A stretch of 64,000 nucleotides of DNA from Cymbidium sinense (taxonomy: Eukaryota; Streptophyta; Magnoliopsida; Asparagales; Orchidaceae): assembly GCA_021442155.1 (NCBI GenBank), contig CM038214.1, positions 316,479,001-316,543,000 on the forward strand, read 5' to 3'. This document shows positions 34,889-47,271 of the stretch, one piece after another. The notes under the pieces are model-generated. The model did no database searches. It worked only from the letters and a program-made list of their open reading frames with translations, and had not been told where the DNA came from. The first letter of the stretch is position 1, and each line of letters opens with the position of its first letter. Made by a program: the position numbers and the translations under genes.

Positions 34889-35187
34889 AAGAATGCACAG
34901 AACCTTGGCACATCATCATCAACTAGGCTTGGTCTAAAATTAGTGATGGAGGTGAAGGGGAGGTTATGGTTTGGGGATGGGTATATGCAGGTGGTGGATA
35001 TGGAGGTGGTGGTCGGAGTAGTGGTGGTTATGGTGGTGGGACGAGTGATGGAGGTTACAGCCGTGGTGGTGGGGAATGGAGAGATCAGGGATATAATGGT
35101 GGATCCCGCTAGTCGAGAGGCGGAGGTAGTTTTGATGGGAACTAGAGAAACAAAAGAACGGTCGATCCAATCTATTGCTTATGGAAG
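34889..35187 (+). pseudogene. GR-RBP tail copy 9, most of the UTR lost
   Basis: Plus strand, starting at CCTAAGAATGCACAGAACC with the remnant of AQSR codons near 34925. The Gly-rich coding stretch runs to the codons for a terminal N-W-R-N-like end near 35150 (GGGAACTAGAGAAACAAAAG; the Trp codon has become TAG). Only about 40 bp of 3' UTR remain before it breaks off at TATGGAAG into AAACATAAACC. Coding frames are shifted, so it is non-functional. Confidence 0.75.
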
Positions 35188-36982
35188 TAAACATAAACAT
35201 AAACCTAAACCTAAAAAATAAACTAAAATAAAAAACCTAAACTAAAATAAATAAACCTAAAATAAATAAATTGAACTAAAAACAAATCAGCCTAAATAAA
35301 AATAAATAAAACAAACCAAAATAAATAAAAAAATAAACTAAATAAACTAAGTAAACCTAAACCTACCAGTTTACTTAATTAAAAAACCCCCAAACCCTAA
35401 ACCCTAAAACTAACCCTAAACCTACAACCCTAAACCCTAAACCCAAACTCTAAACCCTAAACCCTAAATAAAATAAACCTAAAATAAAATAAATTAAAAA
35501 CTAAATAAAACCAAACATAAACAATAAGCCTAAAAATAAATAAAAAATAAAACATAAACTCTAAACTAAAAAAACATAAACTTAAAATAAACAAAATAAA
35601 CTTAAACCTAAACTAAAATAAACTAAACTAAAAAAAATAAAACTTAAACCTAAACCTAAACTAAATAAAATACAATAAACTAAAAATAAACCTAAACCTA
35701 AACTAAAAAATAAAACCTAAAAATAAACCTAAAATAAAACAAAACCTATACCTAAGAAAATAAAATAAAATATAAACCTAAACATTAAAAAATAAAATCT
35801 AATCCTAAAAAATAATAAACTAAAATATAAAACTAAACTAAAATAAATAAACCTAAAATAAATAAACTAATATAAATAAAAATTAAAATTAAACCTAAAT
35901 AAAAAATACACTAAAATAAATAAAATATAAACTAAGTAAACTAAATAAACCTAAACTTACCAGTTTACCTAATTTTAAAAAAAGAACCGTGCCCCTAAAC
36001 CCTAAATCCTAAACCTACCCACCTAAACCCAAAAAAATCCTAAACCAAAATCCACTAAACACTAAACTAACCCTAAACCTAAACCCAAAACCTAAACCCC
36101 CTTCCCTAAACCATAATCACCTATCTATCTCACTTCCCTAAACCTTTAAACCTAAAATTTAATCCTCTCCTAAACAAACCCCTAATCCTAAACCCTAAAC
36201 CTAAACCTCAAAACCCTAAACCAAAACTAACTAACCCTAAAACCCTAAAGCCTAAAGCCTAAACCTAAACTAAACTAAATAAAACCTAAAACTAAAATAA
36301 ATAAACCTAAAATAAATAAATAAATAAATAAATAAACTTAAACTAAAACCAAACTTAATCATAAAATAAAATCAAATCAAAATAAAAATAAAATAAAATA
36401 AATAAAACCTAAACTAAATTAAAAATAATAACCTAAATAAAATAAAACTAAAAATAAAATAAACTTACAATAAAATAAAATAAAACCAAATAAAACTTAA
36501 ACATCAAAAATAAACTTAATTGAAAGCCTAAAAATAAATACAAATTTAAAACTAATATAAAATAAAAGAAATAAAAACCTAAACTAAACTTAAAAAAATA
36601 TGATAAACCTTAAAAAACACTTAAATAAAATAAAACCTAAAATAAAATAAAATAAAAACTAAATTAAAACCTAAAGCTAAAAAATAATCCTAAAAAATAA
36701 AACTTAAACCCTAAATTAAACAAAAACCTAAACCTAAAATAAACAAAATAAAATAAACCTAAACTTATACTAAGATAAATTAAACTAAAATAAATAAAAC
36801 CTAAAACTAAACTAAACCCTAAACTAAAAGTAAACTTAAACATAAAATAAAATATAAAACCTGAAAATAAATCTAAAATAAAAGCCTAAAACCTAAACCT
36901 AAACCTAAAAATAGAAAATCAAACCTAAACCTAAAAAATAAAATAAAAACAAAACTAAACAAAAAAATTAACATAAACCTAA
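35188..36982 (-). repeat. Array D, distal units up to LINE2
   Basis: An A-rich phase, junction ACCAGTTTACTTAATTAAAA (35367), a short CCCTAAA phase, an A-rich phase (35465-35945), junction ACCAGTTTACCTAATTTTAA (35957), a CCCTAAA phase to 36260 and then about 700 bp of A-rich sequence up to the LINE2 3' end. It includes an AAATAAATAAATAAAT run near 36310. Confidence 0.82.
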
Positions 36983-38364
36983 AACATCAAAGCCATCATA
37001 GCCAGCATACCTGATATTGGCAGCCATCCAAGGCAAGTAGTCCATAGTGATCCAATCCTGCACCAAACAAACAGAGAAAATAACCAGCCAATAGCCATTC
37101 AATAGCCAACCCACTAACTAAAATCCACAACAGGCCAATCACATAAAGCTAACAACCTAGAAGTTACAACAAGATCATTGGCCAAGCTAATGGAACCAAT
37201 CAATAACACCATCATAACCACCACCAATATAGCCAACAACTAAGACCACACACAAAAGGAAGCCAAAGGTAGCAACCAACCACCATAAACCAAAAATCCC
37301 AATTTAGAAGGATCAACAAAGGTTTGATCAGAACAACAAAAGGTTACTGATGGCCAAGAAGAAGAAAAAATCAACAAAGAGAAAGGCACCAACCAAAATT
37401 CCAAGGACAACTAAAAGTCCTCTACCAAAGCGACTAAGTAAAACATCCATAAGGCGACCACCGAGAACAACCCATCATTAGTAACCAACAAAGGAAAGAT
37501 CCCCATCAACCAAGCAAAAGCATAAAACCATCAAATAAAACACACAATAGAAACCAACCAATTTAACCCAACATAGCCTCCTAGCCAACCACCACCAGTA
37601 AAACCCAAGTGAATGTAAAGACCAACAGATCCATCAAGCCAAAATCACCCAAGATAGCCAGAAAAATAACAGCCACCAAAAAGCCCTAAACTAGCCAACC
37701 CAGAATAATAACCAAACCCAAAGCTGCTGCAACCAAGAGAGGAAGGCTTAAACAAAAGGAGGACCAAACCCAAACCAAAAGAAATAAAATAGAATCAGTA
37801 AAATTGACCACCAAGCCCCATTCAACAAGATAGAGAAAGTAATAGCCAAATAAAACCCCCCACCATTCCAAAATGAAGCCATAACTAAACCACCAACAGT
37901 TCCCTAGATATGTCACCAACAAAAGAGGAAAAAATAGCCAAAACAGCCAACTAGCCAATGAACCTAATAAGCCAACACTATGCCAGCCAACAAAACCACA
38001 CATTCAACCACCACAACAGTAGATCCAAAATAGGTAAGTGAGCAACCAGCCCTGAAATTAGGGTAAAGCCAATAACAGACAAAGCCACAACCCAATAGGA
38101 GGTTATCAAAAAACAACCAAGGAAAAATGTGGTAACAACCCAAAGTGTACAGTCAAAAAACCAAATCAACCTAGGTTATATTGATAATAACCACCAAGGA
38201 GTAAACACTAGGCTAACCCAAACTTAAAAGGTCAAAAGTAACAACCAACACCAGTGAAAGAGTTAAAAATAAGTAAATAACCATAACCTAAATAGGGTTG
38301 AACAAAGGGCAAACAAAAGCAAAGGCTCATAAAAAAATAACACAAAAGAAACCAAGCCAAGAAA
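36983..38364 (-). other. LINE2 3' UTR
   Basis: About 1.4 kb, rich in TTGG and TGTGG on the element strand. It is homologous to the LINE3 3' UTR (shared CTACTGTTGTGGTG followed by TTGGCTGG) and ends in the same GATGGC(T/C)TTGATGTTT. ORFs with strongly hydrophobic translations (for example 37686-38003) come from this T/G bias. Confidence 0.65.
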
Positions 38365-41300
38365 TTATAATCTGAGAAAAGACAATCCAATATTATTTAG
38401 ATTAACCAAGCCTCTTAATAGTTTAGGCAATGTTTGGTTGTCAAATAAAGTGAACTCAGTTAAGTTGGCACCTAAATTAGCCAAGAAATCAGCACTAGCA
38501 TTACTTTCACGAAGGATGTGTGAAATTTTAAAATAAACTTGAGAAAGAAGATTTTTTGTATGAATAAGAAGATAAAAAAATTCAACATTCCCATTTCTAT
38601 TGGAATTAAGCATGTCAAGAAGTAAGAGAGCATCAACTTCAGATGTTGAGAAAACACTATTCAAACAAATTTCAAAAGCTTTACTAATAGCCATAAGCTC
38701 AACAAAAATAATAGAATAGGCTTTGAGAGGATAGGCAAAAGCACAAATGATAGTACCTTTAGAATCCCTATGGATACCACCATAACCATATTTATTGGAA
38801 GCTACAAAACCATATTTACTTTATCAAGTTGTCTTTAGGTTTGATCCAATGGATAATCCTAGCACCTTTATAAGAGTTCAAGCGTAATGATACTTAATTT
38901 TTAGCCACAAATTTAGCCTAAAATGAATGTTACTAATAAGATTGGCATTAAATAGAGCATGAATTTTTTCTTTAGTTCTAGCCAAGATCCTTTTATGGTT
39001 CATAGGAGAGCCATGATATTTAGCATCATTTCTATCCATCCAGGTGAACCAGAGAAGAGTAAGAGCAATTAAAACTTTGATAAGACCTTTCATAATTTTT
39101 TGGGAACAAATGTCAAGAAGTTGATATAAAGAAAGAGAACCATGAAAATGGTTGGAATTAAATAAATCATCATACCAAAGCTATAATTTAGAAGCAATAG
39201 CACCATTAACAATAACATGATTTACATTTTCAATATGAAAGCAACAATAGCATTTTGATGGTAAATAAAACCCTTTAGTCGAGAGCAAAGTGTCAATAGA
39301 ATAATGTTATTCAAAACCCTCCAAGCTAAAATCTAGGAAATGGGAATGATATTGTTCCAAAGTAATAAAGACATTGGAGGGGTTTTGTTTATCTCTAATA
39401 AAATTCCAAACCTCTTTAAGAACAAAATCACCATTATAAGAAAGCTTAAGGAATTTAATCAGGTTTATTAGAAGAAATGAGGATATTTCTTAAATTGTCA
39501 AAAAGAGAAATAAGAATATAATTCTCAAGTTTACTTTCATTCCAATTGTTATTAAGTCAAAAATAGTTAACTTTGATAGCAGCAGTAGAGTGGGTAGATA
39601 AAAGGGTGTCAATGGAGCCGTTGCCAGCCTAGTTGTCTTGCCAAAAGAAAGAAGTACTCGAATGAATACCCTAAGATATTAAGGATTTGGTAACCCATTT
39701 AATGGAGCAAAGCCTTTTCCAAACTGGAGAGTCACCAACTTTATAAGCATAGATAAGAGGGTGTTTACCTTGGCAATATTTTTACATCATAAAATTAGCC
39801 CAAAGGCTATCATTCTTTCTAAAATTCCACCATAGCTTATGACAGAAAGCGGTGATAGCTTCATGAATAGGTTTCCAACCTAGAGCACCTTCACCCAAAG
39901 GACCACAACATTTAGCCCAAGATGTCCAATGCATTCTTTTGGTAGAGTTATTGGAGCCCCAAAAAAATTTATTAAAGTGATTAATTTTGATGAGTGGCAT
40001 TAGTGGGGATAATAGTTTGAATCAAATAAAGAGGCATTGAATTGAGAGTGCTTTTAAGAATAGTGAGCCTACCACCAAAGAAAAGTAAATGGAATTCCCA
40101 AATGAAAATTTTATTTTAAATGTTTTGAATTGATGGTATCATTTTGGGCCTTTAAAAGAGGAGCACCCTTGTACTTTAGAGGTAAGTGTTGATGCTTAAA
40201 ATTAGCAATATGTGATTTCATTGATTTTATTATTGGAGATATGAGAGGAAGTGATAAAAGTTTTGTTATCATGATAGAAAGGCCACTTTCTCTACCAAAT
40301 TTATTTAGAAAATAATTGAGATGCTTGATATGATGAATAGAAGCATTACAAAAAATAATGAACTCATCTCAATGCTTAAATGGAAAACAGAAGACCACCA
40401 ATAGTTCTAGTACATACTAGGATTGTTAAAGAATAAATCATTGATGCTTCCTAGATAAGTACTCAACAATGATAATAAATAAAGGAGGAGATAAAGGATC
40501 CCCTTATCTTAAGCCATGGGAAGAGAGAAAGAAACACAAGGCTTCCCCATTAAGAAAAATCAAAAACCAAGCATTATTAATACAATTTTTAATAAAATAA
40601 ATAAATTTATCAGAAAACCCAAATAAATTCAGAATATGGAAAAGAAATTTCTAAGAAATGTTTTCAAAGGCTTTGATAATATCTAATTTGAAAAGAATGT
40701 TGCCACCTTTAGTGCTGGCATCAAGATCATAAATCAATTCATGGGCCAATAAAATATTATTAGAAATAGATCTACCTCTAATAAAACTAGTTTGGTTGAG
40801 AAAGATAATTTTATTAAGTAAAGGAATAAGCCTGTTGGTTAGAATTTTGGAAATCAACTTATTGAAGAAGGTGGAAAGACTAATAGGTCTAAAATCACCC
40901 AATAGTCCGCATTTTCTTTCTTAGGTATGAGAATGATAGAAGTACTAGAAAAATATCTAGGAAAAGGATTACCATTAAAAAAAAATCAACCATAGCCTCA
41001 ATCAAATCATTTTTTAATGATAAACCAACATTTTTGAAAAAATTGAGTAGTGAAACCCTCCTAGTAAAAAATCTATATTCATGCTATTAAGGACTTTAAA
41101 ATTTCATCTTCATTAGCGGTGGTAAAATCATTACCATCATTTGTAATAATAGAAAGAATCAAATGCGATTTAGAAATAGCTTCATAAGAGCAACTCTTAT
41201 TAAGAATATTTCTAAAGTAATTAATAACTGATTCCTTAATATCATTATTCTATGTAATCCTAACACCATTGTCATCTTTAATTTTTTTGAATACTATTTA

Positions 41301-42392
41301 AAGCTCTATTTTTATTAATTAAAGCATGCAAATACCTAGTATTCCTATCACCATCCATATATGCTAGTAGCTTTTTTTTGGCACAAGTAAGTCTCTTCCA
41401 TATTTTGGAAGTTAACAAGTTTGTCTTTTGCCTTAGTGAAGTCATTAATCTTAGAAGGATCAAACAAAATAGAGACTTCAAGATCATAAACCAATTTTTT
41501 CCATATGTTTAATATTAGCAAAAAGGTTTTTAAAATAATGTTTATTCCACCAACCAAAATTTTGTTCATGTCTTTTAAGTTTAAACCAAAATCTATTCAT
41601 CCCCATAATCAAATTATCAGGATGTAAAGGGGCTTTCCAATTATTAGCCACAACATCAAAAAAATCAATATGTTGAATCAACATGTTCTGAAATCTAAAA
41701 GGAGATGATTTATGTAATCTATTAGAATTATCTTAAATAGAAACCAAATGAGGAGCATGATTAGAGAAGGTTCTCTTAAATGATCAACAAAAGTAATAGG
41801 GAATTGAGTAATCTAATGAGTATTAAAAAAATCTGGTCCAACCTTTACCAAAGTCTAGAGTTTTTCCAAGTATAATTAGAACCCTTAAAGCCAAAATTAA
41901 TCAAATTATAATCAAGGATCATATTAGAAAAATCTTTCATAGAATGAATATTGGGAGAGCAACCACCACTTCATTCAGAAGAGAATAAAATAGTGTTGAA
42001 ATCACCACCCATAAACCATGGTTTGTTGATTGAGGTAGCAATATTCCTCAGATTATCCCAAAGAAGATTTCTACTAGATCTATAACAAGATGCACAAAAA
42101 AAGAGCCCAAAACACAAAGGTCACCATAAGAGATTTGTGCATTGAGAACTTGTTAAAAATAATCAATAATAGAAACCTCAAAAAAATTATTCCAAAAACA
42201 CCAAATATTATTACTAACATTAGAGAAAAATTTAGTGATGCTGATCATTCTAGCAACATGGTTATTTTATTATCATGAATAAGAGGCTCTAGAATAATAA
42301 GTAAATAAATATTATGAGTGCAACAAAGATTTCTAATATGATTACAAATAGAGGGTACCAATCCCTAACATTCCAAAAAAAAAATTAAACAT
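38365..42392 (-). pseudogene. LINE2 ORF2 remnant
   Basis: It starts with a degraded MFN...WNVR near 42392. GGDFN-equivalent codons lie near 42000, and WIQHIDFF-type sequence after the endonuclease near 41680. RT: MGDFRPISLSTFFNKLISKI from 40902, DI-KAFENIS near 40660, SHGLR-stop-GDP with TAA at about 40505-40507, and a destroyed FADD box near 40370 (one base lost in the Ala codon and the last Asp changed to Glu). The zf-RVT-like region FYLPSKCYCCFHIENVNHV is near 39250. RNase H: NKYGYGGIHRDSKGT near 38780, ELMAISKAFEICLN, HILRESNASADFLANLG and a stop at 38365. The first RNase H Asp region is shifted. It is clearly inactive. Confidence 0.8.
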
Positions 42393-42399
42393 AAGTAAA

Positions 42400-44146
42400 A
42401 TAAATAGGGCTAAGCAAAGGTTAATTAAGAGAGGAGTGAGGCCTAGATCTAGTGTTTTGGACAATTTTGAGAGTAATTTTAGCACTTTTTTCTTTTTAGC
42501 ATGATAAGTTTGAAAACCATTTTCTTTTTCCCTAGAGTCATCATTAGTAAGATTTAGTAACATTGGTCATAAATTTAGAGAATTTTCTAAGTGTTTGGAG
42601 GAGAGTTCACCCTCTTCTAAATCCATATTAAGTTAAAAAGTAGGATTAACATGAATATCAAGATTAGAAATGAGAGACGGTGATGATTTAGAACCATTTA
42701 ATGCACAAGTAGTTAAATCCAAATCAAAAATGTTTTCATCATGCTTGACATCATTTCAATCCTCATTAAAAGCTACATTTGCATCGATCAAAGTCGGCAT
42801 GGATGCAGATATAGAATCAGAGGAAATAGAATCATCTTCCAAAAAATTTGAAAATATATTATTCTCTGCATTAGAAATATTCAAATTCAAACAAGGAAAA
42901 AGTGGTAGATCATCCTTCCCATTTTGAAAATTAGCCAAATCTATATCAACAGTCGGAGCCAGAACTTGTTCAACATGATTAACCCCAATATCGAAGGAAT
43001 CAACCTTAATAACAGCCTTCATACCATTCTTAGGATCCGAGCCCAATTTTTGAACAAAAGTAGGGATCAACTTATGGGTAGGAACAACATTCTCTTTAGA
43101 AGGATTTAATTTTTTTAAATGGGGATGGAAAATAAAACATTATGAATTGTCATGATTAAGAATTTTACAAAACAAAAGGTTCTCCAATTCAACCTTTTGG
43201 GAATACCCATATTTTTCAGAGCCCATCCAAACTTCTTTAGGGTATTTTTTAGTTGTCTAATTCCACGAGGATCTGAGCCATAGAAGGGTGAAATCGCTCA
43301 GTGGTCACTTGGTCAAGTTGCAAGGGCCAACCAAATAAAGCCTAGACAATAAAAAGCACATGATGGGTAACAAAATGAATGCGCATATTAGGAAAAGATA
43401 ACCACACAGAGACATCAGGAGATTCCCCCATAATGTCAAAAAGGGGTGACCACTTCAACAAATGCATTTGGCAATTAAAGAAGAAATAAGAATGACACAA
43501 AAATATGTGAATAATCCAGATCATTAGAAAGTTCCATCAGGATATGCCGAGGTACAATAAGACCATTCAAGAAAGAACCCGTAAGCTTGAGATTATGGAA
43601 AAAGGAGTGGATCTTATCCAAATTTGGATGACACAAAGCAAATTTATCGACAAGAGAAAATTCAAATGGTTTTGCCAACTTTTCAACATCCACATCAGAG
43701 CACATTACAGCCAACAAACCTCTAAAAGACATCGAAATGAGATTAACCAAATCAATAAATGGAGAAGTCTTACTAGAGAGCACTTCCTTAAAGAGATTAT
43801 AAGAAGAAGCATTAGGGACCAAGCCCCAAAGTGTCAAATGCCCAAAGCATCCATAATTTGAGGTGGAGCCCAAGCAATAAAACTCACCCGAGCCATGATT
43901 TTGCCAACTTTTCAATATCCACATCAGAGCACATTACGGTTGACAAACCTCTAAAAGACATTAAAATGAGATTAACTAAATCAACAGATGGAAAAGTTTT
44001 ACCAGAGAGCACTTCCTTAAATGATTTAGTATAAGAAGTAGCATTAGGGCTGCCAAGCCCTAAAGTGTCAGATGCCCTAGTGAAAGCATCCATAATTTGA
44101 GGTGGAGCCCAAGCAATAGAACTCACATGGTCAATGATGAAGCATC
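42400..44146 (-). pseudogene. LINE2 ORF1 remnant with tandem duplication
   Basis: Reads MSSIAWAPPQIMDAFTRASD, then SYTKSFKEVLSGKTFPSVDL and MSFRGLSTVMCSDVDIEKLA. It then repeats from the IAWAPPQ region before continuing with FSLVDKFALCHPNLDKIHSF, FNCQMHLLKWSPLFDI and FPNMRIHFVTHHVL, the body of a DUF4283-type LINE ORF1. The zinc-knuckle segment near 43200 is degraded, and the C-terminal acidic part (42760-43070) is open only in pieces. The duplication alone shifts the frame relative to LINE1 and LINE3. Coordinates of the C-terminus are approximate. Confidence 0.7.
43672..44133 (-). repeat. Tandem duplication of about 230 bp inside LINE2 ORF1
   Basis: The segment 43672-43899 and the segment 43900-44133 both begin TTTTGCCAACTTTTCAA on + and both end near the GGTGGAGCCCAAGCAATA segment followed by ACTCAC. 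They differ by scattered substitutions and small indels, so the duplication is not recent. LINE1 and LINE3 have a single copy. Confidence 0.85.
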
Positions 44147-44286
44147 ATGTAAATGGCGGATGCCATTCAAGCCTTTGAATTTGATCAAACCAAGGCCAAA
44201 GCCACAAAACTAATCAGGATGCACCACCAAGAGGGATTCAAAATTGCCAAAGAATGAGAGAAACGCTTGGGATGGGGATGATGGGA

Positions 44287-45490
44287 GGTTTAAGGTTTAA
44301 GGTTTAGGGGTTTAAGATTTAGGGTTTAAGGTTTAGGGTTTTTTAGGGTTTAGGGTTTAAGGTTTAGGTTTAGGATTTAGGGTTCAGGGTTTAGGTTTAG
44401 GTTTAGGGTTTTAGGGTTTAGGGTTTACGGTTGTAGGTTTAGGGTTAGTTTTAGGGTTTAGGATTTAGGGTTATGGGTTTTTTATTATTTTATTTTATTT
44501 AGGGTTTATTTATTTATTTTTAATTAAGTAAATGTGGGTTTAGGTTTATTTAGTTTATTTATTTATTTATATTATTTTATTTTGATTTAGGTTTATTTTT
44601 ATGTATATTTAGTTTAATTTATTTATTTTAGGTTTGTTTATTTTAGTTTAAGTATTTTTTTTTAGTTTATTATTTAGGTTTAAGTTAAGGTTTAGGTTTA
44701 TTTTTTAATTTAGTTTTATTTTTATTTTATTTTTTAGGTTTAGGTTTTATTTTTTATTTTTTAGGTTTAGGTTTAGGGTTTTATTTTATTTTTAGGTTTA
44801 TTATTTTTTATTTTAGGTTTATTTTTATTTTATTTAGGTTATTTTTAGGTTTATTTTATTTTTAGTTTAGTTTAGGTTTTATTTATTTTATTTTTTTAAT
44901 TTTATTTTTTTTATTATTTTAGTTTAGGTTTAGGTTTATTTTATTTTTATTTTAGTTTAGTTTAGTTTTGGTTTTATTTATTTTAGGGTTTAGGTTAGAT
45001 ATTTTATTTATTTTTAGGTTTATTATTTAGGTTTATGTTTTTATTTTATTTTATTTAAGGTTTATTTTATTTTTTTAATTTAGGTTTAGTTTTTATTTTA
45101 TTTAAGTTTTATTTTTAGTTTTTAGGTTTTATTTATTATATTTTAGTTTATTTTATTTTTTTATTTTAATTTCTTTAGTTTTAGGTTTAGGTTTAGGTTT
45201 TAGTTTATGTTTTATTTTATTTTACTTTTAGTTTAGGTTTATTTATTTTATTTTTTTAGGTTTTTTAGTTTAGGTTTGCAACTTTATTTTAGGGTTTAGG
45301 GTTAATTTAAGGTTTAGGGTTTGGGGTTTAGTTTAGGGTTTAGAGTTTAGGGTTTAGATCTTAGGGTTTAAGGTTTAAGGTTTAGATTTTTAGGATTTAT
45401 GGTTTAGGAGGGTTTTTAAGGTTTAGGGTTTAGGTTTTTTAGTTTGGGTTCAAGTTTTAGTTTAGGTTTTAAGGTTTTAGGTTTTTTTTA
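44287..45490 (+). repeat. Array C, proximal unit
   Basis: Starts next to the LINE2 5' end with TTTAAGG/TTTAGGG heptamers. The junction TTTTTAATTAAGTAAATGTG is at about 44515, a T-rich phase runs to 45280, and TTTAGGG leads into GR-RBP copy 10 with the conserved GGGTTCAAGTTTTAGTTTAGG. Confidence 0.85.
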
Positions 45491-45970
45491 ATAAAGAATA
45501 AATTTAGATTCAACATTTCTTCTTTTTGATTTCATCAACCAAGTAGCACACCAAGTTTTCTAAGACACAAGAGATGCCATAGATTAAAAATGAGCACAAA
45601 TAGAGAAAATCAAAAACCCTATATAAGTAGAACCGTCTCTACTATATGGACACAATTCCATAAGCAGAAGATAGGATCAACCATTCTTTAGTTTCTCTAG
45701 TTCCCATTAGAACCACCCTCGCCTCTCGAGTAGCGGCATCCATCATCATATCCCTGATCTCTCTCTCCACCACCACCACGGTTGTAACCTCCATCACTCC
45801 CCCCGCCTCCATAACCACCCTTGCTCTTAGCACCACCTCCAAACCCACCAGTACCTCTAGATCACTCACCACCACTGTAACAACTACCGCCTCCGCCTTC
45901 TCCAGCACCGTCAGATCTAGATTGAGCCTGGTTGACGATAATGTCTTTGTTGTCAAGGTTCTATCCATTC
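45491..45970 (-). pseudogene. GR-RBP tail copy 10, the longest copy
   Basis: The minus strand starts CCTAAGAATGGATAGAACC and encodes NLDN-DI-NQAQSRSDG-like residues, then Gly-rich sequence (GGSCYSGG, GGFGGGA, RDQGYDDGCRYSRG-type groups) and the end GGSNGN-RN with its stop near 45690. About 200 bp of 3' UTR follow (CTACTTATATAGGGTTTTTG, GGTTGATGAAATCAAAAAG) to 45491. The Trp codon before the end is mutated (TAG). The RRM core is absent. Its completeness at both ends makes it the best copy for defining module boundaries. Confidence 0.8.
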
Positions 45971-47271
45971 TTAGGGTTTAGGTGTAGGTTTAGGTTTATT
46001 AGATTTTAAGGTTTAGGGTTTAGGGTTAGGGTTTATGGTTTAGGGTTTAAGGGTTTAGGGTTTTTTATGGTTTAGGGTTTAGGGTTTAGGGTTTAGGGTT
46101 GTAGGTTTAGGGTTTAGGGTTTATGGTTTTTTTAAAAAAAATTAAGTAAACCTGTTGGTTTAGGTTTATTTAGTTTATTTATTTAGGATTATTTTTTAAT
46201 TTTTATTTAAGTTTATTTTTTATTTTTATTTAGTTTATTTTATTTATTTTAAGTTTATTTATTTTAGTTTAGGTTTTTATTTTAGTCTAGGTTTAGTTTA
46301 GTTTATTTTTTTTAATTTTATTTCTATTTTATTTTTTAAGTTTTATATTTTTTTTTTTTTATTTTTAGGTCCATGTTTAGGTTTTAATTTGTTTATTTAA
46401 GTTTTGGTTTTAGTTTTACTTTAGGATTATTTTAAGTTTTATTTTTAGTTTAGGTTTAGGTTTATTTTATTTTATTTTATTTTATTTAATTTAGGTTTAG
46501 ATTTAGATTTAGTTTATTTTAGGATTAGTTTAGGTTTTATTTATTTTAGTTTAGTTGTTTTAGTTTAGGTTTAGTTTTATTTTATTTTATTTATTTTATT
46601 TTTATTTTGGTTTAGGTTTTTTTAGTTTAGGGTTTAAGTTTTTATTTAGTTTTATTTTATCTTTTAGGTTTATTTAATTTTTTATTTTATATTTAGTTTT
46701 ATTTTATTTATGTTTTAATTCTCAAGTTTATTTTATTTTAGTTTAGTTTAATTTTTTATTTATTTTATTTTAGTATATTTTATTTTATTTTGGTTTCAAT
46801 TTAGGTTTTAGTATTGGTTTTATTTCATTTTATTATTTTATTTATTTAGGTTTAAGTTTATTTATTTTTTATTTTTATATTTTATTTAGTTTTTTGTTAG
46901 GTTTTTTAGGGTTTAGGGTTTAGGGTTTAGAGTTTAGTGTTGGAGTTTGGGTTTAGGGTCAGGGTTGTGTTAGGGGTTTTAGGTTTTGGGTTTTGATTTT
47001 AGTTAGGTTTTTGGGTTTAGGGTTTACGATTTAGGGTTTAGGATTTAGGGTTTTAGGGTTTAGGGTTTAGGGTTTAGGACTAGTTTAGGGTTTAGGATTA
47101 GTTTTAGTTTAGGTTTTAAGGTTTTAGGGTTTAAGATTTTTTAGATTTTAGGGTTGTAGGTTTAGGGTTTAACATTTAGGGTTAATGGTTAGTTTTTTAG
47201 TTTAGGGTTTACGATTTAGGGTTTAGAATTTAAGGTTTAGGGATTAGAATTTAGGGTTTAGGGTTTAGGTT
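45971..47271 (+). repeat. Array C, second unit
   Basis: TTTAGGG phase, junction AAAAAAATTAAGTAAACCTG near 46134, a T-rich phase to about 46900, and a variable G-rich phase (46900-47265). Confidence 0.85.

Larger units (their letters stand above)
36983..44286 (-). mobile_element. LINE2: near full-length, inactive plant L1 retrotransposon
   Basis: The same organisation as LINE1 but on the minus strand: leader, ORF1 with an internal tandem duplication, ORF2 (endonuclease, RT, zf-RVT-like region, RNase H) and a 1.4-kb TTGG-rich 3' UTR. The 5' end abuts CCTTAAACC on its own strand. The 3' end (TTTGATGTTT at 36983) abuts sequence that reads TTTAGG on its own strand, opposite to LINE3, so array orientation switches across this element. 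It is closer to LINE3 than to LINE1 in RNase H and 3' UTR. Stops and indels make it inactive. Confidence 0.85.

Noticed and set aside
37686..38169. Strongly hydrophobic ORFs that look like multi-pass membrane proteins
   Set aside because: They sit in the LINE2 3' UTR, which is TTGG-rich on that strand. Similar hydrophobic ORFs occur in the LINE1 and LINE3 3' UTRs in unrelated frames, so composition explains them.
43544..43861. 105-codon ORF on + opposite LINE2 ORF1
   Set aside because: Shadow of the ORF1 remnant on the minus strand. The antisense translation has no recognisable motif.
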